From positions 48,548,019-48,612,018 of the forward strand of contig CM049306.1 in the NCBI GenBank assembly GCA_026874595.1: DNA of 64,000 nucleotides, read 5' to 3'. Numbering within the stretch: position 1 is the stretch's first letter; every line of letters begins with the position of its first letter. This document shows, in pieces, positions 12,620 to 24,112 of this stretch. Origin of the DNA: Sipunculus nudus. Lineage: Eukaryota; Annelida; Sipuncula; Golfingiida; Sipunculidae. The notes under the pieces were generated by a model that was given only the letters and a program-made list of their open reading frames with translations, ran no database searches and had not been told where the DNA came from. The position numbers and the translations under genes are program-made.

Positions 12620-12620
<1 letters not shown>
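11591..12620. other. Unassigned non-coding stretch
   Basis: The stretch contains a short G-run near 11664-11672 and AT-rich DNA. No gene was recognised. Confidence 0.5.

Positions 12621-12706
<86 letters not shown>
12621..12706. repeat. (CT)n-(TA)n compound microsatellite
   Basis: About 46 bases of CT pass directly into about 40 bases of TA. The run lies immediately upstream of the hammerhead-like fragment. Frames through it encode SLSLSL and YIYIYI strings and are spurious. Confidence 0.9.
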
Positions 12707-12711
<5 letters not shown>

Positions 12712-12730
12712 GAAGAAAAACTGTAAATTC

Positions 12731-12770
12731 ACCACAGACTGTTTCACGGGATGCGACCCGATCATCAGGT
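12731..12770 (-). ncRNA. Hammerhead-like motif, probable Penelope-type retroelement fragment
   Basis: Read on the minus strand, CTGATGA (12768-12762) is followed by a 4-bp stem CGGG (12760-12757) and CCCG (12750-12747) closing a 6-nt loop, and then by GAAA (12745-12742). This is the order of the conserved hammerhead core and stem II. Penelope-like elements are known to carry hammerhead motifs. The pair next to the core is U/U instead of the usual G-C, and stems I and III cannot be closed convincingly, so activity is doubtful. The adjacent (TA)n run suits a retroelement end. Confidence 0.4.
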
Positions 12771-12852
12771 GTATGTTGTTTATATTTACATATATATTGA
12801 AATTGGCTCCATATTCATGAGGTTTAAATTTTGTTATTTTTAATTTTCATTG

Positions 12853-13150
12853 TTTAGCGAGGGTTCTATTTTCGTGATCTCTCAAAGAATAATATATGAA
12901 CTGATTAAAGTCATTATTATGGGCGCTAAATCGTAACGATTGGACGTAGACCCAAGTGAATGAGTAAAAATAAATTTTCACCACTGGTACAACATCTGAA
13001 AATAAAAAAAACATAATTTATAATAATATTATAATCTTTTTCCTTTCGACTCTCCTTCGACGATGGCGGCTCTTATTCACGAAGGCTTTATTTTCGCGAT
13101 AATTTCCTATCCGCGAACATCACGAATTTGAAACCCTCGCGGACAAAAAT
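12853..13150. mobile_element. MITE-like element with cgcgaggg-ttcgtgat ends
   Basis: The left end agcgagggttctattttcgtgat (about 12857) and the inverse of the right end, cgcgagggtttcaaattcgtgat (about 13110-13135), match at about three quarters of positions. The interior is AT-rich and non-coding. Target duplications were not identified and the boundaries are approximate. Confidence 0.4.
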
Positions 13151-15197
13151 GCAACCACAATATATGTAATCATAAGAAATTATGTAACAATGAACAGTTT
13201 TAAAGCTATAAACGAGAACATGCCCTTCATATGAAACCCTAGGGACATGTACATGTATTGCAAAGTTTACAGCTTTTATTATAACATTCATCAAAATTTA
13301 CATACCTACGCCAACAGTCATGGTTAAAAGACCCAGTGTATTACAAAACAAATCGTATGAATCTTCGGTGTGTGTGTTACGTACGCGCAGGAAATGTGTT
13401 AATCATGTAGCCGAAATAAAAGCGTTTCTCGGTTCATCAACCCTATGGTAAACTCAGCGCTGCCCCTTCAACAAATACGGCTAAAATGAGGTCAGGCCTG
13501 TGAACATTGCTGGCTTTAGATACATTGCTGACGGGCGGTCTCGTCCGCGATCCGGAAAAACAAATGTTACTGTTCCACAATGAAAAAGAACTTTCTTTTT
13601 AAAAAAACAAAACCAAATATTGGCGATGATGTTACCCAAAAAGTGAAAGGGATTGTTCCATGGGTGTTATTGTCAAGAAAAACCATTCCCCATTTTTTAG
13701 TACAGTTGCTAAAGAGCAACCCAACAAACGGTGGCAGAAACATAATATCTCCCTCGGCAATCCTTCAGTGTAGCAATAACTCATGCCAATAATGCAGTTT
13801 CCATCTGAATTTTTGTTTTATCGGGGATTACCAGCAGAGGCACTGGAATCAAAGACGTGTGTCTGTTGGAGGGATTCGAATTTGTATTATGATTCCCTAG
13901 AATCTGAAAAGCCTCCGGAGATCCCGAAGAAAAGCATTTTCCAATCGAACATGGGGGAAACCTGTGGCAAACTGAAAAAAGTAGCAGTCAGATGTGAATA
14001 TTTTGGGCAGCGTTATCATTTGTCATGGGGAAATATTTGAGATGAGGAAATAATCCAAAATACACTATAAACCTGGTTTATGGATAACCGAGGGTTTCTG
14101 TTAGTTATTAAAAGTCTTTTTTTTTAATTCCGGGCTTAACTATGATTGTTGATGAAACTAAATTTTACTTGTTCAATGGAGGTACAATTTTGTATCATCG
14201 TTGGTTTCATATCTGCTTGGTTGATACTTTTTTAGATGGATTTATGGTGAAATTTATCTGTAATAACTACTCTTAACAGGAATTACCTAGATTTTATTTA
14301 TATGTACGCAGAGTAAGCAAAAAAAAACCTATATATTCGATAGAAAAGGATCACTACATGTTGCTGTTCAAAGATTTCTCACATTTTCATGAATTAACTC
14401 TCGAGAGTCATTCAGTGATTTCAAAGTTCTTCTTTGTTCTGCCAAGCAGACGTGACCGTTGATGTAACAGTCCACTTGATGACCCGTGACACAAGTTTTT
14501 TCTGATCTTGCGTTCAAATATTTTCTGCGTGCACCTTAGGTTGATCAGGACCCTGGCGGATGTAGGTTGAATGTCTACTTTCTAGTTTAAAAGATACAAA
14601 TAAAGGTTAATATGCATTTAAGAGAGGTTTAATAGGCTCACTTTGCTATCTTTTACGCATTAATTCCAAAATTGTATTATTCAATTAAGTGGAGAAATTT
14701 ATACCTACATAAGAATAAGGCTTTTAACTAGTATATATTTGATTTGTAATGAGCAAAACTGCTCAAATATGGCTTGTACAATGCAACGTTTTCTTGGCGA
14801 CGTCATCAACGTAATGCATAACGTTATTTCGGAAGTTCAAACTTTGAGCCGATAAATTCGACTTAGGAGACAAAATCTCTCAAATAACATAACCTTTTAT
14901 TATATATCCCTTATTTTTTCTAAAAGTATACATATCATGTATTACTTTTATTCATAATTATATGATTGTATAATAGGCCAATAAAGGTCTTAAATACACA
15001 ATTACCCATACAAAATTGTCAACAAAATAACATTTTATTAAAGAAGGAAAAGATAGCGCTCGAGCGCCGTAGTTGAGGAAGTCAACCTCGGCGCTGCATC
15101 AGCAAAATAACATTTAATTGGTGATTTTATACCACTAATGACAAATAAAGGGGATGTATTTAACGCAGGAAAATGGTTTAGCTTTAACGAACGTAAC

Positions 15198-15198
<1 letters not shown>
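13151..15198. other. Unassigned non-coding stretch
   Basis: The longest clean frame is 85 codons (13783-14040, plus), with several Cys and Lys residues but no domain I recognise and no clear splice or promoter context. No repeat family was recognised. Confidence 0.45.

Positions 15199-15264
<66 letters not shown>
15199..15264. repeat. (TA)n microsatellite, 33 units
   Basis: A pure TA run of about 66 bases. Frames on both strands across it read YIYIYI and are spurious. Confidence 0.95.
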
Positions 15265-15265
<1 letters not shown>

Positions 15266-15711
15266 CCGTGCCTCTGCAAGTGGAGTCCCGCGGATAGGGA
15301 GGGATATTAGTTTAAGTTGGTCGGGCATACAAGGATCATACAAACATTCCTTTGGCCAATGTTTACACACCGTGAAATATACTGAATAACATATGAATCC
15401 AGTAATATATCATGCTATGTATTTCGAGTCATATTGCATACTCTTCAGTGGAAACCATCAAATAATAAGCTGAGCAAGGAAAATCATATGAAACAGGACA
15501 GGGGGTATATAATCCTTCCCTCTTATCTTGATAATGCAGTATTGTTTATGTGTGATTTATCTTTCAAAATGTTCTTCAAATTCCTTCCATTGGCTGGAGA
15601 CAGCCAAAGAACCAGGTATAAGGAAAACAACAAGCAACACACTACAAGTTCACTGCATATGTATTTAGTTCTCCCTGAGCAAGTTCACTCTTTCAAGGGT
15701 TAATGCTGAAA
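15265..15711. other. Unassigned non-coding stretch
   Basis: An 89-codon plus-strand frame at 15434-15703 shows no recognisable domain. Confidence 0.45.
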
Positions 15712-16080
15712 GAATCCATGGACCTTTATTTTATGGGGACATGCCCCTCACTTTTTCAGGGGGGGGGGGGGGGTGTTACGTTTCGTCCCCCTCACTCTTT
15801 ATCCGAATGATACATGTATGCTTAATTTTTAAGATATTATTTTGAGATATATATCAATTACTTTTGTCATATATATATTTTCCTCAAATCTTCCAATTAT
15901 GCAGATCATATTAAAAACATTCAGGATACCGTATGCTACACAGTCTCATTGACTTGAAATTAATGTTAGTCCATGTTTTTGAATGTTTAAATAAAAAATA
16001 TCTTATATATAATACAGCGCTGAAAACTAAGGAAATATTCTTTTCTAATGATGAATATATATTTCATAATACATGGTTGA
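15712..16080. mobile_element. Poly-G dispersed repeat, copy 2
   Basis: The copy begins gaatccatggacctttattt, then a G run at about 15759-15773. It parallels the copy at 11285 through the gaatgatacatgta-like word to taatgttagtccatg and gaatgttta. A related start (gggggcgggatttatatcc, then a c-rich tract) occurs near 29743. It is non-coding. Confidence 0.55.
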
Positions 16081-16445
16081 AGTGAAGAAAATCATGATAT
16101 TCTATGAGCGGCATGTTGTCCTGTTTGTTTACTAAGATTTTGACCGTATGCTATCTACAGGCCTGTAACGAAAACAATCTCCTTTAATTGTCTTTCCTTG
16201 TTTTGCGCTGCAGCTCTTAATAAGGTGGAGAGTTTACCCTCTACATAAGTTGGTCAAATCTGGCCAAAGTTATTCAGACCACGATATGCGACGTTCAGCT
16301 TGAGGACATGCAACAACCCCTACATATTACGCACATTACAGTTGTGTTGAATCAGCATATAAATTGTAACTAAATGTTCAGTATGTATGAAAATATTTTT
16401 TTTGTATAAAAAAAACCCAGATAATTGTTACCTTAATAAAGGCAC
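16081..16445. other. Unassigned non-coding stretch
   Basis: No feature was recognised before the LINE-like 5' module. Confidence 0.5.
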
Positions 16446-16672
16446 TTGTTGACAGCCTGGCATGGCATGCTGGGAGAGCCGAGAAAGGTCTATTCTCGGG
16501 CGACGTCATGGGGATCTATGAGGGAACCACCATCTATTGGGTATTATAAGGTCATTTGCATAGGTCCCCATTTTAATTTGCATGAAATTCCCGTTTGGGG
16601 TTCTGTCGAATCAGAGGGGAAACTTTCCCCCACAGGTGTTCGGGCTCCATTCCTGGATGGAGGCTGAAGGTT
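16446..16672 (+). mobile_element. Solo copy of the LINE 5' module found at 51.5-51.7 kb
   Basis: The segment aligns with the reverse complement of 51496-51696: gttgacagcctggcatggca, the exact 16-mer atgagggaaccaccat (16518-16533), atttgcatag, aggggaaact and caggtgttcgg, then ccattcc-t-atggagnctgaa. At the other locus the module lies directly upstream of the zinc-knuckle ORF1 of a LINE, so I read it as a LINE 5' region. The word ggcatgctggga (16464-16475) resembles the inverse of the CCCAGCATGC core bound by ZNF143/Staf factors. The region after 16672 has no recognised LINE protein. Confidence 0.6.
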
Positions 16673-16899
16673 CGGGCTAACCGTGTGCATGTACTTATGA
16701 ATGGGATGATGGGGTGAAGCTGTCTGTGGCCCCTTTGGATTATAACCCTCAAATTATCAAAGCAAACAAGGCCCATGAAAGAGGTACTGGAGTACCGGAG
16801 TGCTGAATTCGGACTCGAGCACTCATGTATATAGGCATCCATTGTGAGACGTTTATGGATTAATTCAGGTAGTTATTAATAATGCCTTCATATTAATTT

Positions 16900-17035
16900 A
16901 TTACCAATATAGGGTGTTATCGTTCTTTACTGAGGTGTTACTACACCATAATGAGATGCAATTGCACAATAATGATGTGTTTTTGCACTTTAATGAGGAT
17001 TGATTGCACTTAGAAATATCACACAGCACCCTTTT
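16900..17035. repeat. Short diverged repeats of about 26 bp with ttgca-taatga words
   Basis: The words ttactacaccataatgag, ttgcacaataatgatg, ttgcactttaatgagg and ttgcacttagaa follow one another at about 24-28 bp. This looks like a small, diverged tandem repeat. Confidence 0.5.
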
Positions 17036-17039
17036 ACAT

Positions 17040-20000
17040 TCCTGGCCAGATTAAATGTATAGCCATTGTATCTTTGGTGTAAGGAAATATATATCCTAAA
17101 ACATAATATATATTCTTCAGAAGGACATAAACACTTTTTCATTTATGTAATGTTGATTGCCGTAATGGTAACGATTAATCGAGTTTACATGATAGGAGTA
17201 ATGTACCTATCAAGTCTACAATTTGCTACCCGTTTTACCCTTATTGGACATCTGCAGTGTCTCTCATATGACCCTATTATACACCAGAATGGCGCAATCC
17301 TCGTATAAAAAAACTGCTGGATTCACCCCTACAAGTCTATCAGTAAAAAGAAGTGCCTGGTATAAAGACTGGTATGTTTACCCTTTTAAAAAGAAACGAA
17401 TCTATAGGAAACATCATTAAACATTCAACAAATTAAACCTGCTTATACCGAATAATATGAAAATGGTGTATTGTTTTCCAATCTGAAAATAAAAGAAAAC
17501 AATACTCATCTGCTGCCTGTCACGTTAATTTATTATTTTATTACTGAATCAAGTGATGGTTTTTCTTAATTGGTCAGATTTATTATAGATTTCAGACAAA
17601 ATTTGATATTCTTTAAATTTACATTACAGACAATATCATGCTTAACTTTTTGTATTTTTACAATATTGTCAACATTTACAATAGAGAGGGGTTTCTTTTA
17701 CAGGCTAAAATTTTTCAAAATAACATGCAAAATGTTGACATCAGATAATCTGCCACTAGCCTAATGAGATAGTTATATGTACAAATCTAGAGTCAGCTTT
17801 AGGGCCGTCTCAACAGTGAAGGTGAAGGGATAAATGTTAGAATTCCCATAAAATTACCCGTGGTTACTATTAAGACCATCCTCCTTTATCAGAAAGCGCT
17901 AACACAATATACTACTATCATGCCTTTTTAACAATAACCGATGCATACCCATCATATTCACGTGGTTAAAATTAGCATCTCTGCATGAATGATACCATGA
18001 GGGCAATATTAAGGGTAAAGATGATGCAATTTTCTTACAAGCAACTCAGATAAACATCAAGTTGAACTGCTGGTAAAATAGCCAGCAGGGTACCATTTGG
18101 CAGCTGTAATCAACATTCTTCCCCACATAGTCACGCGCCCCTGACAATGACGTCATATACCAGAAATGTAACCAAAACATCAACAAGGGACTAAGTACGC
18201 CACACAATAACTGACCCCGTGGTTGTTGACCTGAAGTTCACTTGTACCCATGTCGTGGTCTTATGACCACTGAGTAAGTAGAACATTTATCCAAAATCAC
18301 AATGGAAATAACTGTGGGAGGTAATCCTGTCACTCGTGTCTGATTTTGGCTTGAGTTTGGGCTAAAAGTAATGAAAATATTACTGTTAAAACATTAATAA
18401 AACTGTACTCTTATTGCAAGAAGACTCCTTGAACATTTTGGACTTGATGAGGTTCTTTCTGGATCTATACAACGCATTTTTCCCACCCACTACCGAATCC
18501 TGTCGATAACTAATAAACTGAGCATTCGAGTCCACAATATACACAATAAAGCTAAAACCTTGCTCTTTAAAAAATGATAAAACCAAAAGAAACTACATTA
18601 TCTTTAACTGTGAAGTCCCCTCGGATAATCTGGCATTCATCTGATCTCCTATGGACTAAAGCTACGATGCAGATTGGATTGACCAAACCACAGCAGACGA
18701 CACGCCTTTACGCCAATGCGCATGCTCATAGAATGGCGGTATTGTGTTTTCTAGTGAGAATCTTGATCCCAGGTTATAGCTCCACAAGCTCGGTTATTGA
18801 AGTTTTGAAGGTTACAAAGTAAATGGGCTTTCAAGACTGCTCATTAGATGGATATATGACAGGATGAGCCGCTGACGATCACGATGAATCCAAAAAGAGG
18901 CTGTTTGGTTTATAGTTCTCCATTCGTTTTTACGTTCATATGTATTTTCACTAGATACTTCCCTAATTCAAGGGACAAAATCAGGAGAGATATTATGTCC
19001 ATCATTTGACATTATCAGTTCAGTTTTACTTTAAAAGTATCCCGGCAAACCCATCCCATCAGACGGGTGTCAATACCCTTCGGCTGCGTGTGAGTATAAA
19101 CACGGTCCACGTGTGTCTCGTGTCTGTTTACCATAACAAAAACGCGTGACCGGAGGTCCGATGTTGAGCATGCGCGATAGATCTGTAATAAGAGGTCGAC
19201 CAAACATGAACGTTCACGGTGTGAAACACCTGTTGTAAGCTTGGAAAGAAAACGGAAAACGTTGGTGGCGTTCGCTCTAGGTTTATGTTATATAATATAA
19301 ACTTATTTATTTAACATGGATTGTACAAATGGTTATTATAACTAATCGCGGCACTCTCCATGGCTCATATGGTGGCGTTCGGTAGTCTGTATAGGTGGAG
19401 AAAATCGGAGAACCCAGAGAAAACCACCGACCCCGGCCGCCAGCGGATAGAGCCGAACGTTTAACCCCTCGACTATCCAGGCCCCATGTTAGCGCCAGTG
19501 ATTGCCCTCGGTCCCCTTTTTAAACACATGTGTACAGGGATAAGCCAGCCGTTTCAGAATATTATTTTGGCTCTTACCATTTTATTTAACAGAGAAGACG
19601 CTATTTTTCGTGTAAATTCAACATGCTTTGTAGATGATTAGGTCATCGCATTTAAATGTGACGGACACAAGTAAACTGGATGTTTAGTTTAAGGGAAATG
19701 TTCGATTTCCAGTCATACTGAATATGAATTGGTCCGCCATCAAAGGTTTAATAAAATCATTTTCTGTCAATATATTTGTCTAAAGACATTATATCTCGAA
19801 ATATTTTCCATGGAACTTTGGAAGGTGGGCCTTGCGGCAGTTTTTTCAGCCTTAATGCAAATGTACATGGATATCATCCTAGTTGTTATTTAGTAATTAT
19901 TACTTACGTATTCACATGAAACATATATAGAAGAGTACCGAAGAAGGGACTAAATTAAAATAAGAAACATTGGCGGAGGTATGGGCTCTCGAACTTTACT

Positions 20001-22883
20001 TTTATTACATGTCTCCATGTAACGTAAACCGCTTATCCAGCTTATATAATATAAAAATTTATCAACTGTACGTCTATCGTTTAAAGTTTTTTTTTAATGT
20101 CAAACAATATTCAAAGTAAAAGTGGAAAGAACACTCTGACTGACACTGAGGACATATCATATACGCGGGTCTGACCAAGGTTTTGACAGAACCGCCAGGA
20201 ATTTATCCTATCCCTGGCTATTTTGGTTTGGAACCTGGTCGAGTGTAATGGCATTTTATGGTTCGTTATCAGCCTCTCGACCTGGTTTAGGGCAGTGCGT
20301 ACACTCAACACAGCTCCACACTTTACATCGTTATTGATTCACGATAATAAACGTATCCTGGTTGAGGTGATCGTAGATAGAGCCTGCACGTGTGCAGATA
20401 AATCACCACAAACATCACATAGCATTCACTGGGTCTCGGGCAAATGCTACGTTAAAACTTCCGGTTGATAAATGTCATGGAATACCTTTTGGTTCTTGTA
20501 AATAAATCATCGGATGTTTTTGTTTGTGGCCGAGCTCCACAAAGGGACATAATGTGTTTAGCAGCTATAGAAGTTAGACATTATGGCCTGCTTTAAGAAA
20601 ATAAATAAAATCTGGAAAAAAGATGTTCATGATAAATCGATAATCATTATGGTGACACAAAGTCCGGGTTGAGTTTCATCATGTGTTGTAATTAGGCCTA
20701 ATAAATATACCTGTCCTTGACTTTTACTGGGTATTATTAATAAGGCATGAAAGATGTACTAGGTACGTAACGATGTAAAGTTTTATGTTACGAGTTAAAG
20801 CTTTCGATTTTCTTACAGATATCATCGACTATCCTTCGGACTTTTTTTCGTTTCTATTTTTCCTACTTTTTCCTACTTTGCATGCGCCTGTGTCGATTTC
20901 CTACCTTTTCTAAAAAAAACTTTCTCCTATTTTCCGTTCTGCTTTGTGACAGGTATTTTAAAATAACGTGACCGTTGCGAACGTGTGCTATTTGTAGATA
21001 GCATGTTATGGGCGATTTGAAGCACTATCTGCTGGTCTCGCGGGACTTCGCATTTTTTTCTACATGCATTCTATTCGTTTATCTGTATATATATACGCAG
21101 CATGAAAACTCTTATTACACAAGTGAGGTTAGTCTTTCTTTTGTCCTACGTTTTCCTTCGAATTTTCACTGTTGTTCTACTTCTTCTATATATTTCTATT
21201 CCTACTTCTGTTATAATTTCCATGAGGGTGTGCTGTGATCTGGTTACACGTATCCTTCATTTGGACCTGTTCATTTTAAAGCTTTTCTCAGATCACTTTT
21301 GACCATACAACTAATGCATTCACAACAATGCTAGACGCTTGTACCCACTTATCAGCTTATCCTTGGGTCCTTTACGTTTCTATGAGCTCCATACATTCAA
21401 GCAGTGATGAACATTAAAAGTCCGATAATAATCACAGTAACTACCACCTTGTCCGGTAACCACCGTACATAGAGTAGTCCCTTTTTTACACTTTTCCTGA
21501 GCACATGACAAACGTGACATCGGAAATTTGCGTTGCCCGGTTCACTGCTCGCTCGCGTTGAGCAAACAACACAATCAGTCCACATTTAGATACACGGGGC
21601 TCCGACCACCAACAATCCGTCGTTGGAGGACTGGTATTACTCTCAAGACAAATTTCACACAGCACTTACTAATTAGCTCACAGACGATGCTATCTTGACT
21701 TGGAGTCAATGTCTTTCACAACTGATGTCTCCTGGAATCATCTAGGCCTAGGTAATCGAATATTCTTCCACACAGCGATATCCTGTACCTCCACAGCTAT
21801 GCGTTTAAATAATGTCCTCGGTCTGTTCCTGGAAGCGCTCACAACATGTGTAAATTGGCCAGGTTACCTGTCTGTCGTCAAAATGCAATACTCGCTGTGA
21901 AGTCCGCTACAGAGAAATTACCATGGCCTTCCTCACACACCGACAATCTACCCCTATAGACATCTCTTAGCTGTCTTACTTTTGAGACACGCACACCTGC
22001 CCCTGTACTGCGGATGTCGTCAGGCTACACGAACCGGGCATTTGTAGCGAATAACGTCTTAATCACGACTTATGTAAGCTTGCTGTCATAGCAAATCCTG
22101 ACAGTCTTCTGGCCAATCACCACTTCCTATTATGCCGACTGCCATTTATTACATGAATCTTAATATGGACACGCCTCCAGAGACAAAACCATAAGAATAC
22201 CAAACTAAACAGGTGCTTTAGTCCTTTGAAATCTACAACAAACACTCGTTACTATAGAGACCGCCAAACAGAGACGGCTCCCACGGAGTTAAACTGTACT
22301 GAAATGAACATCAAACGAGACAAGTGTGCTCTCTAACCAAAATCTTCACGCTAATATCTCAACATGATACCCCATGCAAATGTACAGTAATTCATCATAA
22401 CCATTACATCAGCACGCGCAACTTTATTTTATATTAATTCTGTTGTTTATTCATAAAGCGCGTAAAATTCCTTATCTGTCATCTGACTTCTGCATCAAGG
22501 AGCTTTTCCATGGAGGGTGTTTTTACAGCGCCTTTACTTACTGGGCATACTTTTGCAGTATGACAAGTGTCAATGACACAGAATGTTTAAACGTAAAACC
22601 ACATGCATGTACTTGCATTTTGAATTATATACACGTAGAACTTATATACACATATATCCGCTGATATTTTGGGATATGCGCTTAGTATGCACACAATCAT
22701 ATTGTTGCCTATATAGATAATATTAACATCAAGAACTAGGGAATTCCAAACATAGTCTGCCAAGATCAGCATACAAGATAATGGTGCAAAAGCGCGCCCT
22801 GAGCAGATTAAAAAGAGCCGCATAACCATCTATGTACCACGCGGGATAGGAAATATAGCCTAAATTAGTGGCGGTCCCCCTCG

Positions 22884-22884
<1 letters not shown>
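17040..22884. other. Long unassigned non-coding region
   Basis: No exon chain, RNA gene or clear transposon was found. Open frames are under about 82 codons and lack domains. The stretch at 19375-19495, with ggagaaaatcggagaaccca and aaaaccaccgacc, resembles a dispersed repeat of marine invertebrates, but I could not delimit it. Pyrimidine-rich blocks lie near 20840-20940 and 21120-21220. Confidence 0.45.
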
Positions 22885-22885
<1 letters not shown>

Positions 22886-22932
<47 letters not shown>

Positions 22933-22957
22933 TATATATACACTATATATATATATA

Positions 22958-23007
<50 letters not shown>

Positions 23008-23018
23008 ATATATATATA
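22886..23018. repeat. (TA)n-rich microsatellite block
   Basis: About 130 bases of TA are interrupted by aaatatatatatacac and tgtatgta variants. Confidence 0.9.
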
Positions 23019-23514
23019 GTACGTGTGTATATCTTTGAGTACAATTTATATGTATACGTGTGTATTACTGCATGTTTCACAGTTTCATTTTCAGTGTTCA
23101 TATAAACGTAGACTGCTTTAAATTGGTGGTTTTACTCAGCTTCTTTTAATGTTAATCATATTGTAGACGTTGCCAGAGTGTACTGCCTGTACCGTATCAA
23201 TTAGTACAAGCTGGGTTGATTTTATGCAGGTCACCTTCGAGTCACAGTAAATCGCATTATCACATTAATCTTCATGAGTTACAGTTCACACGCACATCAT
23301 TGCCATCGTGGGACACGTTTGTTATACAATGGTCAGAGTACAGTTTATTGATAAAATTACAAATTATTTGATGAGTACTTATGTTAAAATGCTTATTAAT
23401 TACAAAGGTTCAGCGGTGCTTCCAACAATTGAGTTAATTCAGAAACATGGTCTTACAAAATGTAACGGGAGAACTTGCATAACACTGTAAAAATAATAAA
23501 TGCCACAAAACAGA
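23019..23514. other. Unassigned non-coding stretch
   Basis: Nothing was recognised here. Confidence 0.45.
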
Positions 23515-23898
23515 AGGCATACCTCCGTAAAGGCAAAACAAACCCATATCTGCGCCGAACTGTCGTGCCTATTTTTTTCTGGCCCATTTTCCACTCTTGA
23601 ACAACATTTTGCGGAAATCGGTTCAGTAAAAAAGGACATAGGGTTATTATGATATCTAAGCATACAGTTTGTGACAATGATACATGAACTCATAATATAT
23701 ATTTATGGGAACTATCATTCTGTTACAACAGAATAGGCAAAATAGGCCAAAGCAAATATATCTGCTCCATTATCAGGGTCCGAATAAAAAAATCATCTTC
23801 ACTGTCCCATAACTCACCCCTCCACAGATTTTGGTTAGACAGTACTTTTTGCGTAAACAAAACACCAGACGGCAGTGAAAACATAACCTCCTTCGCGC
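23515..23898 (+). mobile_element. CCTCCGCC-ended dispersed repeat, copy 1
   Basis: The copy starts ggcatacctccgtaaaggc and ends with gtgaaaacataacctccttcgc. These start and end words recur at 35.7, 36.3, 59.1 and 60.2 kb. It is non-coding. I know this pair of ends from abundant repeats of marine invertebrates, but I cannot name the family with confidence. Confidence 0.5.
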
Positions 23899-24066
23899 AA
23901 AAAAAAATATCCACATATGTCTTGACTCGGTTTCCCCAGTGTATCAAGGAACACAACATTTATAATCGTATAATATAAGATCAATGCAGTCAATGGCTGC
24001 TAAATACAGCTCCGAAGTTCAGTAATGAAGAGGTGTCTTTTGGGAATTATTGCAAGAAGGAAAGAG

Positions 24067-24112
24067 GACCAAGAGACCGCATATATATATACACCTCCGC
24101 AAAAATATTGTA
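24067..24112 (+). mobile_element. Fragment of the CCTCCGCC-ended repeat
   Basis: The text aagagaccgcatatatatat acacctccgc carries the gagaccgcat and cctccgc words of the family start, split by a short TA run. The rest of the element is absent. Confidence 0.35.

Noticed and set aside
12374-12820. 148-codon plus-strand frame
   Set aside because: The middle is SLSLSL and IYIYIY from the CT/TA microsatellite. The ends have no domain.
15038-15389. Frames on both strands with long YIYIYI strings
   Set aside because: Translation of a (TA)n microsatellite.
21397-21585. 62-codon minus-strand frame with a hydrophobic C-terminal segment
   Set aside because: Cys-rich and membrane-like in appearance, but no homology, splice site or promoter could be recognised. 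Kept as unassigned.
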